Positions 53,257 to 63,503 of a stretch of DNA of 64,000 nt are shown piece after piece. The stretch comes from an uncultured Gammaproteobacteria bacterium (lineage in GTDB: Bacteria > Pseudomonadota > Gammaproteobacteria > Arenicellales > Poriferihabitantaceae): the NCBI GenBank assembly GCA_937992195.1, contig CALKKV010000040.1, positions 1 to 64,000 on the forward strand, in the 5' to 3' direction. The notes beneath the pieces were generated by a model. The model searched no databases and had not been told where the DNA came from. It saw nothing but the letters and a program-made list of their open reading frames with translations. A program made the translations under genes and the position numbers. Positions within the stretch are counted from its first letter, which is position 1. The number at the start of each line of letters is the position of its first letter.

Positions 53257-54423
53257 ATGTTTGAATTAGTAGAAGCAGTCAGTCAGCAGGCGGTGATAAA
53301 AGTCGTCGGTGTTGGCGGCGGCGGCGGAAACGCTGTAGAGCATATGCTCAAAGCTGAGTTGGAAGGGGTTGAGTTTATTAACGCCAACACTGACGCCCAG
53401 ATGCTGTCACGCTCAAATGCACCTACCATCTTGCAGTTGGGAGAAAGTCTGACCAAAGGACTTGGCGCCGGTGCCAATCCAGAGGTTGGACGTCAGGCCG
53501 CAATTGAAGATAGGGATCGTATTGCTGATGCAATTGAAGGCGCCGATATGGTGTTCATTACTGCAGGAATGGGAGGTGGCACTGGTACAGGTGCCGCTCC
53601 GGTGATTGCTGAAATTGCACGAGAAAAAGGGATTCTTACGGTTGCAGTTGTGACCAGACCTTTCCCATTCGAGGGTAAAAAGCGCATTGATCTCGCGTTC
53701 CACGGTATTGAAGATTTACAACAGTATGTTGACTCATTGATCACAATTCCGAATGAGAAAGTACTAGCTGTAATGGGACAAGACGCTACTTTGGTGGATG
53801 CTTTTGCCAAAGCGAATGAAGTTTTGTTCAACGCGGTTCAGGGTATTTCTGAATTGATAACCCGCCCTGGTTTGATAAACGTCGACTTTGCAGATGTGCG
53901 CACCGTTATGTCCGAAATGGGTAAGGCAATGATGGGGTCGGCAACGGTCAGCGGTGAAAACCGCGCGGTCGAAGCCGCTCAACAGGCAATATCCAGTCCG
54001 CTGCTTGAAGATGTGAATCTTCATGGTGCAAAGGGTCTTTTGGTTAATATTACTGCTGGACCAGATATGGCGATCGGTGAATTTGAAGCAGTTGGTAATG
54101 CGATCCATGAATATGCTGCACCAGATGCCAATGTAGTGATTGGAACCGCATTTGATCCTGAAATGCAGGGTGACCTGCGGGTCACGATGGTTGCAACTGG
54201 CCTGAATGACGGTAAAGCTCAAGTGGCTGCTGAAAAGCCTGTTAAAGCGGCACCACCGCCACCAAAAGCTGATCCTGAGCCAGAAAATGCGCTCCCTCCC
54301 GGTGCGATGAGCCCAGGCAAACGGTTTGGTCGTACTGGCGCGGTGACAAATGGTAATGCGGCGGTCCAGCTCGATCTTGATCATCTTGATATACCAGCCT
54401 TTTTGAGACGACAGGCTGATTAA
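53257..54423 (+). CDS. ftsZ: Cell division protein FtsZ
   Basis: FtsZ is the tubulin-like GTPase forming the Z-ring. From ATG 53257 (GGAGG upstream) it is 388 residues: VVGVGGGGGNAVEHM (loop 1), the tubulin signature GGGTGTGAAP (about 104-113), the T7 loop NVDFADV, a Pro/Lys-rich linker (about 320-365), and the conserved terminal DLDHLDIPAFLRRQ that binds FtsA and ZipA. A GTG at 53242 includes the ribosome site and is rejected. Confidence 0.98.
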   Translation: MFELVEAVSQQAVIKVVGVGGGGGNAVEHMLKAELEGVEFINANTDAQMLSRSNAPTILQLGESLTKGLGAGANPEVGRQAAIEDRDRIADAIEGADMVFITAGMGGGTGTGAAPVIAEIAREKGILTVAVVTRPFPFEGKKRIDLAFHGIEDLQQYVDSLITIPNEKVLAVMGQDATLVDAFAKANEVLFNAVQGISELITRPGLINVDFADVRTVMSEMGKAMMGSATVSGENRAVEAAQQAISSPLLEDVNLHGAKGLLVNITAGPDMAIGEFEAVGNAIHEYAAPDANVVIGTAFDPEMQGDLRVTMVATGLNDGKAQVAAEKPVKAAPPPPKADPEPENALPPGAMSPGKRFGRTGAVTNGNAAVQLDLDHLDIPAFLRRQAD

Positions 54424-54568
54424 GAAGATAATCAAAATTGAATAGTGTGCAAGCTATTCGGGCGGCTACTGATAACTAAGAGGCATTCTAATTTGTCTCA
54501 TTTTGGTGTAGTATCCGCCCGTTTTCCCGCTTACATTACAATTAGTTAACTGAAGGAACCCATCTGTC

Positions 54569-55477
54569 ATGATTAGACAGCGCACCCTGAAAAACATCAT
54601 CCGCGCCACCGGTGTGGGGCTCCATACTGGCAAAAAAGTCTATTTGACTTTGCGTCCAGCACCAGTTGATACCGGAATTGTCTTTATTCGTACTGATCTC
54701 GATACTGAAGTTGAAGTACCTGCAAGACCTGAAAATGTAAGCGACACCCGTTTGTCGACCACGCTCGAGCGGGATGGCGTAAAAATTTCTACAGTAGAGC
54801 ATTTAATGTCAGCATTCGCTGGAATTGGGATCGATAATGCATACGTTGAGCTCAGCGCGCCAGAGGTTCCAATTATGGATGGCAGTGCCGGCCCGTTTGT
54901 GTTTTTGCTGCAATCTGCGGGAATTTCTGAGCAGAAAAAGCTCAAGCAATTTATCCGTATAAAAAAACCATGTGTTGTGCAAGATGATGATAAATGGGTC
55001 AAATTTGAACCATTTAACGGTTTTAAAGTTTCTTTCGCCATAGATTTTGATCATCCAATTCTAAAAAACTCTACGCAAAACGCGTCCGTAGATTTTTCTA
55101 CTACTTCGTTTGTAAAAGAAGTGAGTCGTGCTCGTACCTTTGGTTTTATGGATGACTTAGAAGCGCTGCGTAATGCGGGACTCGCTCAGGGTGGTAGTTT
55201 TGATAATGCGATTGTGATGGATTCGTTTCATATTTTGAATGATGACGGATTGCGATATGAAGATGAATTTGTAAAACATAAGGTTTTAGACGCCATTGGC
55301 GACCTTTATCTTTTGGGGCATCCACTGATTGGAGAATTTAGTGCAAATAAGTCCGGACATGCCCTGAATAACCGTCTTCTTCGTCAGCTTATTGCAGATG
55401 AATCTGCTTGGGAATTGGTTACCTTCGAAGATGAAGCGGAAGTGCCAATTTCATTTGTCAGAAGCGTTACTGCTTAA
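54569..55477 (+). CDS. lpxC: UDP-3-O-acyl-GlcNAc deacetylase LpxC
   Basis: LpxC catalyses the committed zinc-dependent step of lipid A synthesis. The 302 residues (E. coli 305) have His78 in [10 protein letters not shown], the MDGSAGPF loop, the zinc-binding [11 protein letters not shown] and GHALN near the C-terminus. It is 145 bp after ftsZ, the usual end of the dcw cluster, and convergent with dciA. Confidence 0.97.
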   Translation: MIRQRTLKNIIRATGVGLHTGKKVYLTLRPAPVDTGIVFIRTDLDTEVEVPARPENVSDTRLSTTLERDGVKISTVEHLMSAFAGIGIDNAYVELSAPEVPIMDGSAGPFVFLLQSAGISEQKKLKQFIRIKKPCVVQDDDKWVKFEPFNGFKVSFAIDFDHPILKNSTQNASVDFSTTSFVKEVSRARTFGFMDDLEALRNAGLAQGGSFDNAIVMDSFHILNDDGLRYEDEFVKHKVLDAIGDLYLLGHPLIGEFSANKSGHALNNRLLRQLIADESAWELVTFEDEAEVPISFVRSVTA

Positions 55478-55593
55478 CTGAAGGCTCCTCTTGGTATTTT
55501 TGTAACGCGCTTTAGATTGCAAAACTCAGCCACTAAAGCACAAATCCCCCTCTGGCTGTATACTGACCACTAGTCTCCTTTCCTGAATATTGC

Positions 55594-56055
55594 TCATTCC
55601 GAGTGATTCGCCTTCTTAGCTAGTCGTTTTAATGCGTCTTTCAATCCACGATGTTCGATTCGGTTTGCAGTCTGGTGAAGGTATTGGCCGTTTCGCTGTG
55701 ATAGTGCGATGTTCCGTCGTTTTGGAATGGCTCTGGGTAAGATTCCAGGTCGCGCTTTGACCTCGATCTCGTTGATATTAAAGGATTCTAATTCTATTCT
55801 AATGGCGTGCTGTTGATGGCGAAGTTCGGTCGCCCAGATTGCGGATTCCGTAAAAATAACAAGGCGGCCAGAGCGAAATAACAAAGGAAAGCTCGCGGCT
55901 GCTGCGCGCCCCGCGCATCGCCCCCATCGACGTCTAATCTCCGCCTGAATTGACTCTTCTGCTGGCGAATTCTCGGGATCTGATATTTGGCCGGCAATCT
56001 GGTTCTGTATCAACTGGCCGACCCTGTTGAACTCTTTTCGGATGTGATCTTTCAA
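55594..56055 (-). CDS. dciA: DciA-type DUF721 protein (replicative helicase loader)
   Basis: DciA loads the replicative helicase DnaB in bacteria without DnaC. The 153-residue basic protein contains the DUF721 core: RWGRCAGRAAAASFPLLFRSG with ATELRHQQHAIRIEL, the KH-like fold (about 40-110), and a basic C-terminal tail. The only usable start is TTG at 56055, since an in-frame stop lies just upstream and no ATG or GTG follows early. Its place between lpxC and secA on the opposite strand matches Pseudomonas-type genomes. Divergent from secA by 129 bp. Confidence 0.88.
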   Translation of the reverse strand: MKDHIRKEFNRVGQLIQNQIAGQISDPENSPAEESIQAEIRRRWGRCAGRAAAASFPLLFRSGRLVIFTESAIWATELRHQQHAIRIELESFNINEIEVKARPGILPRAIPKRRNIALSQRNGQYLHQTANRIEHRGLKDALKRLAKKANHSE

Positions 56056-56184
56056 ATTGCTGAATTGGACTTATAAATAATGAATACGGTGAGGTAAACC
56101 GCGTAATCAGAGTCTTTTACGATGCTACATGCAATTGGTCTCTGGCATAATCCAGCCTAACGCTCAAACTACCATCTTGTCTAC

Positions 56185-58917
56185 ATGCTGCAATCCGCAC
56201 TTAAAAAAGTATTTGGCGATCGCAATCAGCGATTGCTCAAAAAAATGCACAAAACTGTTGATGAAATCAGTGCCCTCGAAGCCGAGTTAGAAGCACTGGA
56301 TGATAGTGGGTTACAGGAACAAACTGCACTGCTGCGTAAGCTAAGTGCCGACGGTAACTCTGAAGAACAACTATTGCCTAGGGCATTTGCGGTCGCAAGG
56401 GAGGCTTCTAAACGAACCTTAGGTTTACGTCACTATGATGTGCAGTTAATCGGGGGAATGATCCTTAATAGCGGCAAGATTGCAGAAATGAAAACAGGGG
56501 AGGGTAAAACCCTGATGGCTACCTTGCCAGCATATTTAAACGCGGTATGTGGTAAGCCGGTTCATATCGTTACGGTAAATGACTATCTTGCGAGTCGCGA
56601 CGCAGAGTGGATGGGCAAGCTTTATAACTTTTTAGGCTTGACCGTAGGTGTGGTGGCGTCGGGTCAAGGTGCCGAAGCCAAGGCGGCGGCGTATCAATCT
56701 GACATTGTGTACGGTACGAATAATGAATTTGGATTTGACTACCTTCGGGACAACATGGCTTTTTCGGCCGAAGATCGGGCCCAAAGAGGTTTAGGGTTTG
56801 CAATTATCGATGAGGTCGACTCTATTTTAATTGATGAAGCACGTACCCCATTGATTATTTCTGGTCCGGCCGAAGAGAGTACTGCGCTCTATCAAAAAAT
56901 TAATATGGTCGTACCTAGCCTTGTTCTTCAGACTGAAGAAGATGGGCCGGGTGATTTTAGCGTTGATGAGAAATCGAAACAGATTTCCCTCACAGAAGAA
57001 GGCCATGAAAATGCTGAAAAGCTTCTGGTAAAAGAGGGACTACTTGAAGACGGAGGGAGTTTGTATGAGCTCGGTAATATCAGCTTATTACATCATTTGG
57101 ATGCGGCATTGCGCGCTCACAATATTTTCAAGAAAGACGTAGACTATATTGTTGATGGAGATCAGATTGTAATTATTGACGAATTTACCGGGCGGATGAT
57201 GGCCGGTCGTCGTTGGTCAGAAGGGTTGCACCAGGCGGTTGAAGCGAAGGAAGGCGTCACTATCCAGCAGGAGAACCAAACTCTTGCTTCGATCACATTC
57301 CAGAACTACTTCCGTTTGTATGAAAAATTGGCGGGTATGACAGGAACCGCTGATACAGAAGCACCTGAATTCATACAGATTTATAGCCTTGAAGTCGTGA
57401 TTTTACCGACAAACAAACCCATGGTGCGAATGGATCAGGCTGATCAGGTATTTAGGACCAATGCTGAGAAATACAATGCCATTGTTGAAGCAATCAAAGA
57501 CTGCCAGTCTAGAAACCAACCGGTGCTAGTGGGTACTGCGTCTATTGATTCATCAGAATATTTATCTGCCTATCTCACTAAAGAGTCTATTTCCCACGAG
57601 GTGTTGAACGCAAAGCAGCACGAACGAGAGGCCGAGATTATTGCTGAAGCTGGTCGACCTGGAAGAGTGACCATTGCGACCAATATGGCGGGTCGAGGAA
57701 CTGATATTGTATTAGGAGGCAGTCTTGAATCAGAACTAGCAAAGCTTGAGGAAAGTGAGCATGAAAGTGCTACGGTTGCCTGGAAAGAGAGACACCAGCA
57801 GGTGTTGGATGCTGGTGGTTTACATGTTCTTGGTACTGAACGAAATGAATCGCGGCGAGTAGATAATCAGTTGCGTGGTCGTTGCGGACGGCAAGGTGAT
57901 GCCGGTTCTAGCGGTTTTTACCTATCGCTCGAAGATAACTTGATGCGTATTTTTGGCTCCGATCGCATTGCAAGCCTTATGCAGAAACTAGGCATGGAAG
58001 AGGGCGAAGCGATTGAGCACCCCTGGGTTACTAAAGCAATCGAAAACGCGCAGAAAAAAGTTGAGGGACATAACTTTGATATCCGAAAGCAATTGCTTGA
58101 ATATGATGATGTCGCAAATGAACAGCGGAAAGTCATCTATGAGCAGCGCAATATGCTAATGGAGAAAGAAGACATTTCCGAATACATAAAAGATACGCGT
58201 CGCGAAACCATTCAGCAGGTCATCAGCAAAAGCATTATGCCGGGATCATTAGAAGAGCAATGGGATGTGCCAGGTCTCGAACAGGATTTGCAGCAGGAAT
58301 TTGCTTTAGAGCTGCCGGTTCAGCAATGGCTTGATACCGATGATGAATTGCACGAAGAAACGTTACGCAAAAAAATCTTTGATTCCGTTGAGGAAGTAAT
58401 GTCCGAGAAAGAACAAAGGATTGGCGAAGAAGGCATGCGTCACGTTGAGAAGTCTCTGATGTTAAGGATCTTAGACGAGCAGTGGAAAGAACATCTGGCG
58501 AGTATGGACTATCTGCGTAAGGGAATTGGCTTGCGAGGTTACGCGCAGAAAAACCCTAAACAAGAATACAAACGCGAAGCCTATGCAATGTTTACTGAAT
58601 TGCTGGATGACGTGAAATATACGGTATCAACAGCAATTGCACGGTTACGTATTCCAACTGAAGAGGAAATGCGAGAGCTTGAGGCGCAACAAAGGGCGCT
58701 TGCTGAAGAGCAGCAAAAAAACATGAATTTTATTCATGAAGAATCCAGCGGACATGGAGACGAGGAAGCAGAGCGTCAACAAGCCGCAGAAGCGGCAAAC
58801 CAAGGTAAAAAAAGACAACAAACTGTTGTAAGACAGGGTAAAAAAGTGGGGAGGAATGATCCTTGTCCTTGTGGTTCGGGTAAAAAATATAAGCAATGTC
58901 ATGGAAAACTCACCTAA
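56185..58917 (+). CDS. secA: Preprotein translocase ATPase SecA
   Basis: SecA is the ATPase motor pushing preproteins through SecYEG. The 910 residues show Walker [10 protein letters not shown] (102-110), Walker [17 protein letters not shown], the second nucleotide domain with [10 protein letters not shown] and the C-terminal zinc-binding [17 protein letters not shown] that contacts SecB. SecB is encoded at the left edge of the window. Confidence 0.98.
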   Translation: MLQSALKKVFGDRNQRLLKKMHKTVDEISALEAELEALDDSGLQEQTALLRKLSADGNSEEQLLPRAFAVAREASKRTLGLRHYDVQLIGGMILNSGKIAEMKTGEGKTLMATLPAYLNAVCGKPVHIVTVNDYLASRDAEWMGKLYNFLGLTVGVVASGQGAEAKAAAYQSDIVYGTNNEFGFDYLRDNMAFSAEDRAQRGLGFAIIDEVDSILIDEARTPLIISGPAEESTALYQKINMVVPSLVLQTEEDGPGDFSVDEKSKQISLTEEGHENAEKLLVKEGLLEDGGSLYELGNISLLHHLDAALRAHNIFKKDVDYIVDGDQIVIIDEFTGRMMAGRRWSEGLHQAVEAKEGVTIQQENQTLASITFQNYFRLYEKLAGMTGTADTEAPEFIQIYSLEVVILPTNKPMVRMDQADQVFRTNAEKYNAIVEAIKDCQSRNQPVLVGTASIDSSEYLSAYLTKESISHEVLNAKQHEREAEIIAEAGRPGRVTIATNMAGRGTDIVLGGSLESELAKLEESEHESATVAWKERHQQVLDAGGLHVLGTERNESRRVDNQLRGRCGRQGDAGSSGFYLSLEDNLMRIFGSDRIASLMQKLGMEEGEAIEHPWVTKAIENAQKKVEGHNFDIRKQLLEYDDVANEQRKVIYEQRNMLMEKEDISEYIKDTRRETIQQVISKSIMPGSLEEQWDVPGLEQDLQQEFALELPVQQWLDTDDELHEETLRKKIFDSVEEVMSEKEQRIGEEGMRHVEKSLMLRILDEQWKEHLASMDYLRKGIGLRGYAQKNPKQEYKREAYAMFTELLDDVKYTVSTAIARLRIPTEEEMRELEAQQRALAEEQQKNMNFIHEESSGHGDEEAERQQAAEAANQGKKRQQTVVRQGKKVGRNDPCPCGSGKKYKQCHGKLT

Positions 58918-58969
58918 CTACGGCCTAGTTCTCAAGAGATACTTTTAACCGATCATTTGGCTCTATTGA

Positions 58970-60205
58970 ATGACGCTGAAAGTATCTCCCCTAGCTCCCG
59001 AAACCGGACTGCCTGACTTTCCGGAAATTGCTGGTATTCGATTAGCGACTGCGGCAAGCGGAGTTAAATATACGGATCGAGAAGACCTGCTTATTGTCGA
59101 TCTGGATCAGGATACTGTTGCTGCAGGTGTGTTCACTCGGTCTACCGCAGCCGGAGCGCCAGTAGTTTGGAGTCGAGAATGTCTCAAACAACCGGTTGCG
59201 AGGGGATTGGTAGTCAATGCAGGTAATGCCAATGTTTTTACCGGCGAGTGTGGAGAAGCAGATGTACGAAGGATGGCGGAAAAAGCTGCCGAAGTTTTAA
59301 AGTGCAAGCCAGCTGAAATATTTGTTGCATCCACTGGGGTGATTGGAGAACCGCTGCCTGTCGAAAAAATTGTATCGAGTATGGACGAGATGGGTTCGGG
59401 GTTTGCGGCAGATAATTGGTGGCAAGCATGTCATGCAATTTTAACCACGGATACTTTTGCCAAAGGTGCTGTGAAAACGGCCTCACTGATGGGGGAATCG
59501 ATTACCATTTGTGGGATGGCGAAGGGTTCTGGAATGATCGAACCGGATATGGCGACAATGCTTGCATTTGTTTTTACCGATGCAAATATTGAAAAGTCGG
59601 TCCTTCAAAAACTGTTGGTTGAATCGAATGCGCAATCCTTCAATAAGATAACAGTTGATAGTGACACGTCTACAAGTGATACCTGTTTATTATTTGCTAC
59701 CGGTAAGGCGTCGAACCGTCGAGTGGATAACGAAAAAACAGCGGATCTAACTGAATTTCGCCGGGCGCTATCTGAATTGATGCTTGATCTGGCGCTACAA
59801 GTTGTTCGTGATGGAGAAGGAGCTAGTAAGCTGATCCATGTCCGGGTAGAAGGTGCTGCGAATACTGATGATGCTGACCTGATAGCCAAAACGATCGCCA
59901 ACTCTCCTTTGGTGAAAACTGCAATCGCGGGAGAGGATGCTAACTGGGGTAGGGTCGTGATGGCGGTGGGTAAGTCAGGCGTGCAATATAGGCACGAGGC
60001 GTTAGAAATTGGTTTCGGTGGCATGAAGATTACAAACAATGGAAATCGCATAGAGAATTATGATGAATCAAAGTTGACCCGTCATTTGCAAGGTAAAGAG
60101 GTGGAGATCAACGTTAATTTGGGAGAAGGGGAGGGCAGCTCTAGTGTCTGGACTTGTGATCTGACACATGGCTATATCTCGATAAATGCTGATTATCGAT
60201 CCTAG
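58970..60205 (+). CDS. argJ: Glutamate N-acetyltransferase / ornithine acetyltransferase ArgJ
   Basis: ArgJ recycles the acetyl group in arginine synthesis (acetylornithine plus glutamate). The 411 residues contain the self-cleavage site MAT-ML with Thr196 in KGSGMIEPDMATMLAF, where the precursor is split into alpha and beta chains and Thr becomes the nucleophile. The surrounding motifs (VVNAGNANV, VASTGVIGE, DANWGRV) are typical. It follows secA by 52 bp and is followed by mutT. Confidence 0.96.
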   Translation: MTLKVSPLAPETGLPDFPEIAGIRLATAASGVKYTDREDLLIVDLDQDTVAAGVFTRSTAAGAPVVWSRECLKQPVARGLVVNAGNANVFTGECGEADVRRMAEKAAEVLKCKPAEIFVASTGVIGEPLPVEKIVSSMDEMGSGFAADNWWQACHAILTTDTFAKGAVKTASLMGESITICGMAKGSGMIEPDMATMLAFVFTDANIEKSVLQKLLVESNAQSFNKITVDSDTSTSDTCLLFATGKASNRRVDNEKTADLTEFRRALSELMLDLALQVVRDGEGASKLIHVRVEGAANTDDADLIAKTIANSPLVKTAIAGEDANWGRVVMAVGKSGVQYRHEALEIGFGGMKITNNGNRIENYDESKLTRHLQGKEVEINVNLGEGEGSSSVWTCDLTHGYISINADYRS

Positions 60206-60222
60206 TGTTGTGTGAGACAGGT

Positions 60223-60657
60223 ATGACCACATCAGCGCCAGGTGACAGGTTGTATGTAGTTGTTGGATTGTTAAAAGACCATGAGGGCAAACTGTTTGTT
60301 CAACAACGCCGCGCTGGTACCCCAAAAGCCGGAAAATGGGAGTTTCCTGGTGGTAAGCGGGAAATTGGAGAAACGCCCGAGCAGGCGTTGGCAAGAGAGC
60401 TGCGGGAGGAGCTCGGTATACTGGTGCAATCCTGCGAACCGCTCACGGTGGTAACCTATGACTATGAACACGCCAAGGTTTGGCTAGATACCTACCTGGT
60501 TACAGCGTTTGATCAGACACCAACTGGAAGGGAAGGGCAGGCAATCTCCTGGGTTGACGTTGGCAATCCGGCAGAGCTGGAAAAATTCGACTTTTTAGCT
60601 GCTGTTTTTCCGATTTTGGAGGTATATAGAAACTATTTATCTAAAGAGTCTTTGTAA
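60223..60657 (+). CDS. mutT: 8-oxo-dGTP diphosphatase MutT (Nudix)
   Basis: MutT hydrolyses oxidised dGTP and so prevents A:T to C:G mutations. From ATG 60223 the protein is 144 residues with a complete Nudix box: GGKREIGETPEQALARELRE followed by ELGI. Pattern WEFPGGK and length fit MutT, and it lies in the usual secA-argJ-mutT order. A GTG at 60205 is an alternative start touching the argJ stop. Convergent with coaE. Confidence 0.93.
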   Translation: MTTSAPGDRLYVVVGLLKDHEGKLFVQQRRAGTPKAGKWEFPGGKREIGETPEQALARELREELGILVQSCEPLTVVTYDYEHAKVWLDTYLVTAFDQTPTGREGQAISWVDVGNPAELEKFDFLAAVFPILEVYRNYLSKESL

Positions 60658-60718
60658 GTGCTTGGCGGACCGAAGACGCGTTTTAGCCCCTTCGAATAAA
60701 TCTGAAAGACTGGCGCCG

Positions 60719-61315
60719 TTAATCAAACACATCGGTAAGTTGTTGGTGAACAGTATCTACTTGTTTAACTAAAGCTTCGGGTGCGCCATTGTTATTGATA
60801 ATATAGTTGGCGATTTTAAGTCGCTCTTCGTCTGAAGCTTGCGAAGCAAAGACGCGTTTAATTGATTCGCGATCCATACTTCTACTTTTTATCAGCCGTT
60901 CCATCCGAATCTCTTGGTCGCAATCCACAACGATTACTGCATCCATCTCTTTGTGTCGTTTTGTCTCAAGTAACAGAGGAATTTCAAGGATGCAATATGG
61001 CGCTTCGACTAAAGTTGCTCGGGCATCGGATTCTTTTTTAATTAGGGGGTGTAGCAGTTGTTCAAGCCATGCCCGGCCTTCGGTATTGTGGAATACAATT
61101 TCCCCCAATTGTTGTCGGTTTAAGGTGCCGTTAGGATGAATGCACTCTTTGCCAAAATGTATTCGGATCTTATCTAAAGCCTCGGTTCCAGGTGCAGTGA
61201 TCTCACGTGCGATTAAATCTGCGTCGATAATGACGATACCATGCTTAGCGAAAAGTGTTGCTACAGAAGATTTCCCAGAGCCGATACCGCCCGTTAGTCC
61301 TACTCGTGCAGTCAT
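60719..61315 (-). CDS. coaE: Dephospho-CoA kinase
   Basis: CoaE makes CoA from dephospho-CoA in the last step of the pathway. The 198 residues have the P-loop GLTGGIGSGKSSVA (about 7-20), DADLIARE, and the lid SRSMDRESIKRV. ATG 61315 shares one base with the pilD stop (TGATG), so translation is coupled. pilB-pilC-pilD-coaE is a common gammaproteobacterial order. Confidence 0.96.
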   Translation of the reverse strand: MTARVGLTGGIGSGKSSVATLFAKHGIVIIDADLIAREITAPGTEALDKIRIHFGKECIHPNGTLNRQQLGEIVFHNTEGRAWLEQLLHPLIKKESDARATLVEAPYCILEIPLLLETKRHKEMDAVIVVDCDQEIRMERLIKSRSMDRESIKRVFASQASDEERLKIANYIINNNGAPEALVKQVDTVHQQLTDVFD

Positions 61316-62220
61316 CAAAATGCGAGAAGTTGGAAATATTTTTCAGTGATCGTATTGCCCCAAAGTAATGCAAGCCAGCCACCGAAGGCGAGGAAGGGAC
61401 CAAAAGAAATTGGCTTATCACGCTTAAACTTTTTGACCAACATTAAAATTAATGCCACTACTGTTCCAGTCAAGGAGGCAAACAAGACAATCATGGGTAA
61501 CAGCTCCCATCCTAGCCACGCACCAAAAGCGGCTAATAGTTTGAAGTCTCCATAGCCAAGCCCCTCTTTTCCGGTAATTCGAAAATGTACCTGAAAGATA
61601 ATCCAGAAACTCATATAGCCGGCAATCGCGCCGATTACGGCGGACTCTATTGGGCTAAATGTGCCAAATAAATTGACTAGAAGGCCGAACCAAAGCAGTG
61701 GCAGAGTGATATTGTCCGGAAGCAATTGATGGTCTAGATCGATCATGGTCAAACAAATCAGAGACCAGACCAGCAACAGTGCTGCGCAGAGTTGCCAGGT
61801 TGCGCCAAAATGCATCCAAAGATGAATGCTTGAAGCAAAAGTTACTAGTTCAACCGCAGGGTAGCGCCAAGGTATTGTTTTTCGACAGAATGCGCAGCGG
61901 CCAGCGAGGAATATGAAACTGACAACCGGAATATTGTGCCACCACTTTAATGGATGTTGGCATTGAGGGCAATGAGATGCAGGGAAATTTAGATTAAAGT
62001 GATCTGTGTTTTCGTTGCCGGTACTCACTTCGCCAGAATCAGCGGTCGATTGATCCGCATCTGAACCAAGCAATTCCCGACACTGCTGATGCCACTCCCG
62101 CATCATCATCTGAGGGAGGCGGAGAATAACAACATTTAAGAAACTCCCGACGCAAATACCGAGGAGGCCAACCGAGACCAGCCCGCCTAAAGGATGTTGC
62201 AGGAGTTCTAAAAAGCCCAA
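61315..62220 (-). CDS. pilD: Prepilin peptidase/methyltransferase PilD
   Basis: PilD cleaves and methylates type IV prepilins and pseudopilins at the inner membrane. The 301 residues have the N-terminal GSFLNVVILRLP, a zinc-binding two-CxxC region (CPQCQHPL, CAFCRK), and the catalytic aspartates in MIDLDHQLLPD and GYGDFKLL. The start is TTG 62220, since an in-frame stop precedes it closely and no ATG or GTG is available. 54 bp after pilC. Confidence 0.94.
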   Translation of the reverse strand: MGFLELLQHPLGGLVSVGLLGICVGSFLNVVILRLPQMMMREWHQQCRELLGSDADQSTADSGEVSTGNENTDHFNLNFPASHCPQCQHPLKWWHNIPVVSFIFLAGRCAFCRKTIPWRYPAVELVTFASSIHLWMHFGATWQLCAALLLVWSLICLTMIDLDHQLLPDNITLPLLWFGLLVNLFGTFSPIESAVIGAIAGYMSFWIIFQVHFRITGKEGLGYGDFKLLAAFGAWLGWELLPMIVLFASLTGTVVALILMLVKKFKRDKPISFGPFLAFGGWLALLWGNTITEKYFQLLAF

Positions 62221-62274
62221 TATCCCAACTTTTTACTTAAACCAAGAAACCAGGTTGCCAGGGGTGACAGCTTT

Positions 62275-63498
62275 CTAGAAAACAGCACCAAGCTTGAATA
62301 TTGGAAGATACATAGCAATGACTATGGTACCTACAATAATACCCAAAACGATGATAAGTAATGGTTCGATCAAGCTGCTGATAACTGCTACGGCGTTATC
62401 CACCTCATTCTCAAAGAACTCGGCCACTTTGCCTAGCATCGTCTCCAGCTCGCCGGCTTCTTCACCGGTGGTAACCATCTGCAGCATCATGCCTGGAAAT
62501 AATTTGGTTTCGGCCATTGAGCTTTCGAGCGTGCGACCAGTTGAAACTTCTCTTCGTACGTGCAGTATTCCGTCTCGATATACTCGATTTCCCGCAGCGT
62601 TGGCCACCGTCTCCAAGGAATCGACGAGGGGTATTCCTGCGCCAAACATAATCGCAAGCGTTCTGGATATACGGGCAATCACCGCTTTTCGAATAATCGG
62701 GCCAAACACAGGGAATTTAAGAATGACACGGTCTAAGAAGTGCTGCATCTTGGTCGACCGTTTATAACTGTATACGAATAAATAGGACACAATCATGGCA
62801 ACAGCCAGATAGATATACCAACTCTCCTGCAACGAGTGCGATAAGCCAACTACCCATTTGGTCAACGAGGGAAGGTCAGCACCGAAATCAGAGAATAAGG
62901 ACTCAAACTCCGGAATTACAACAATCAAAAGAACAGCAACGATGACAATTGCAACGATGATTACAAGAGCCGGGTAGAACAGCGCAGATTTCACCTTACT
63001 TTTGATATTCTCAATTTTCTCGAGATATCCGGCAATATTATTCATCAGGTTATCTAGCGTACCCGATTCTTCCCCTACGGAAACCAGACTGGTATACAAC
63101 CTATTAAAGTGTTGAGGGTGCTTTTTCAGTGAGACGCTAAGATTCGTGCCCGCTTCGACATCCCCTCTGATTTTATTTAAAAGAGATTTCACAGCCGGAT
63201 TGTCGTGCCCTGTTGCAATACCGCGAAGTGACTGTGCTATGGGAATACCTGCTTCAATCATCGTGGCGAGCTGCCGTGTCGTAAAAACGATGTCTTTTAC
63301 TTTAACGGTTTGGCCAAAGCTGAGACCCGAGCTGGTCTTTCGTAGCTTCTTAACCTTGATACCCTGTCTACGCAATAACAAACGTGCAGCTTGTATATTG
63401 GTAGCTTCGATTTCCCCAGATGCCTTTCGTTTGCCTTTATCAAGTCCTGACCAAGTAAAGGATATAGGCTCGTTCTTTTTCGATTTCGCTTTTGCCAT
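62275..63498 (-). CDS. pilC: Type IV pilus inner-membrane platform protein PilC
   Basis: PilC (GspF family) is the inner-membrane platform on which PilB and PilT act. The 407 residues hold an N-terminal cytoplasmic part (ARLLLRRQGIKVKKLRK), two GspF repeats (about 70-195 and 275-395), and three membrane helices (about 173-195, 215-240, 378-400). Signature GEESGTLDNLM and GEEAGELETML mark each repeat. It is 5 bp after pilB. Confidence 0.96.
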   Translation of the reverse strand: MAKAKSKKNEPISFTWSGLDKGKRKASGEIEATNIQAARLLLRRQGIKVKKLRKTSSGLSFGQTVKVKDIVFTTRQLATMIEAGIPIAQSLRGIATGHDNPAVKSLLNKIRGDVEAGTNLSVSLKKHPQHFNRLYTSLVSVGEESGTLDNLMNNIAGYLEKIENIKSKVKSALFYPALVIIVAIVIVAVLLIVVIPEFESLFSDFGADLPSLTKWVVGLSHSLQESWYIYLAVAMIVSYLFVYSYKRSTKMQHFLDRVILKFPVFGPIIRKAVIARISRTLAIMFGAGIPLVDSLETVANAAGNRVYRDGILHVRREVSTGRTLESSMAETKLFPGMMLQMVTTGEEAGELETMLGKVAEFFENEVDNAVAVISSLIEPLLIIVLGIIVGTIVIAMYLPIFKLGAVF

Positions 63499-63503
63499 AA
63501 CGT

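Noticed and set aside
53061..53264. Possible small gene in the ftsA-ftsZ gap
   Set aside because: 67 codons with no ribosome site, overlapping the ftsZ start; composition looks like non-coding leader.
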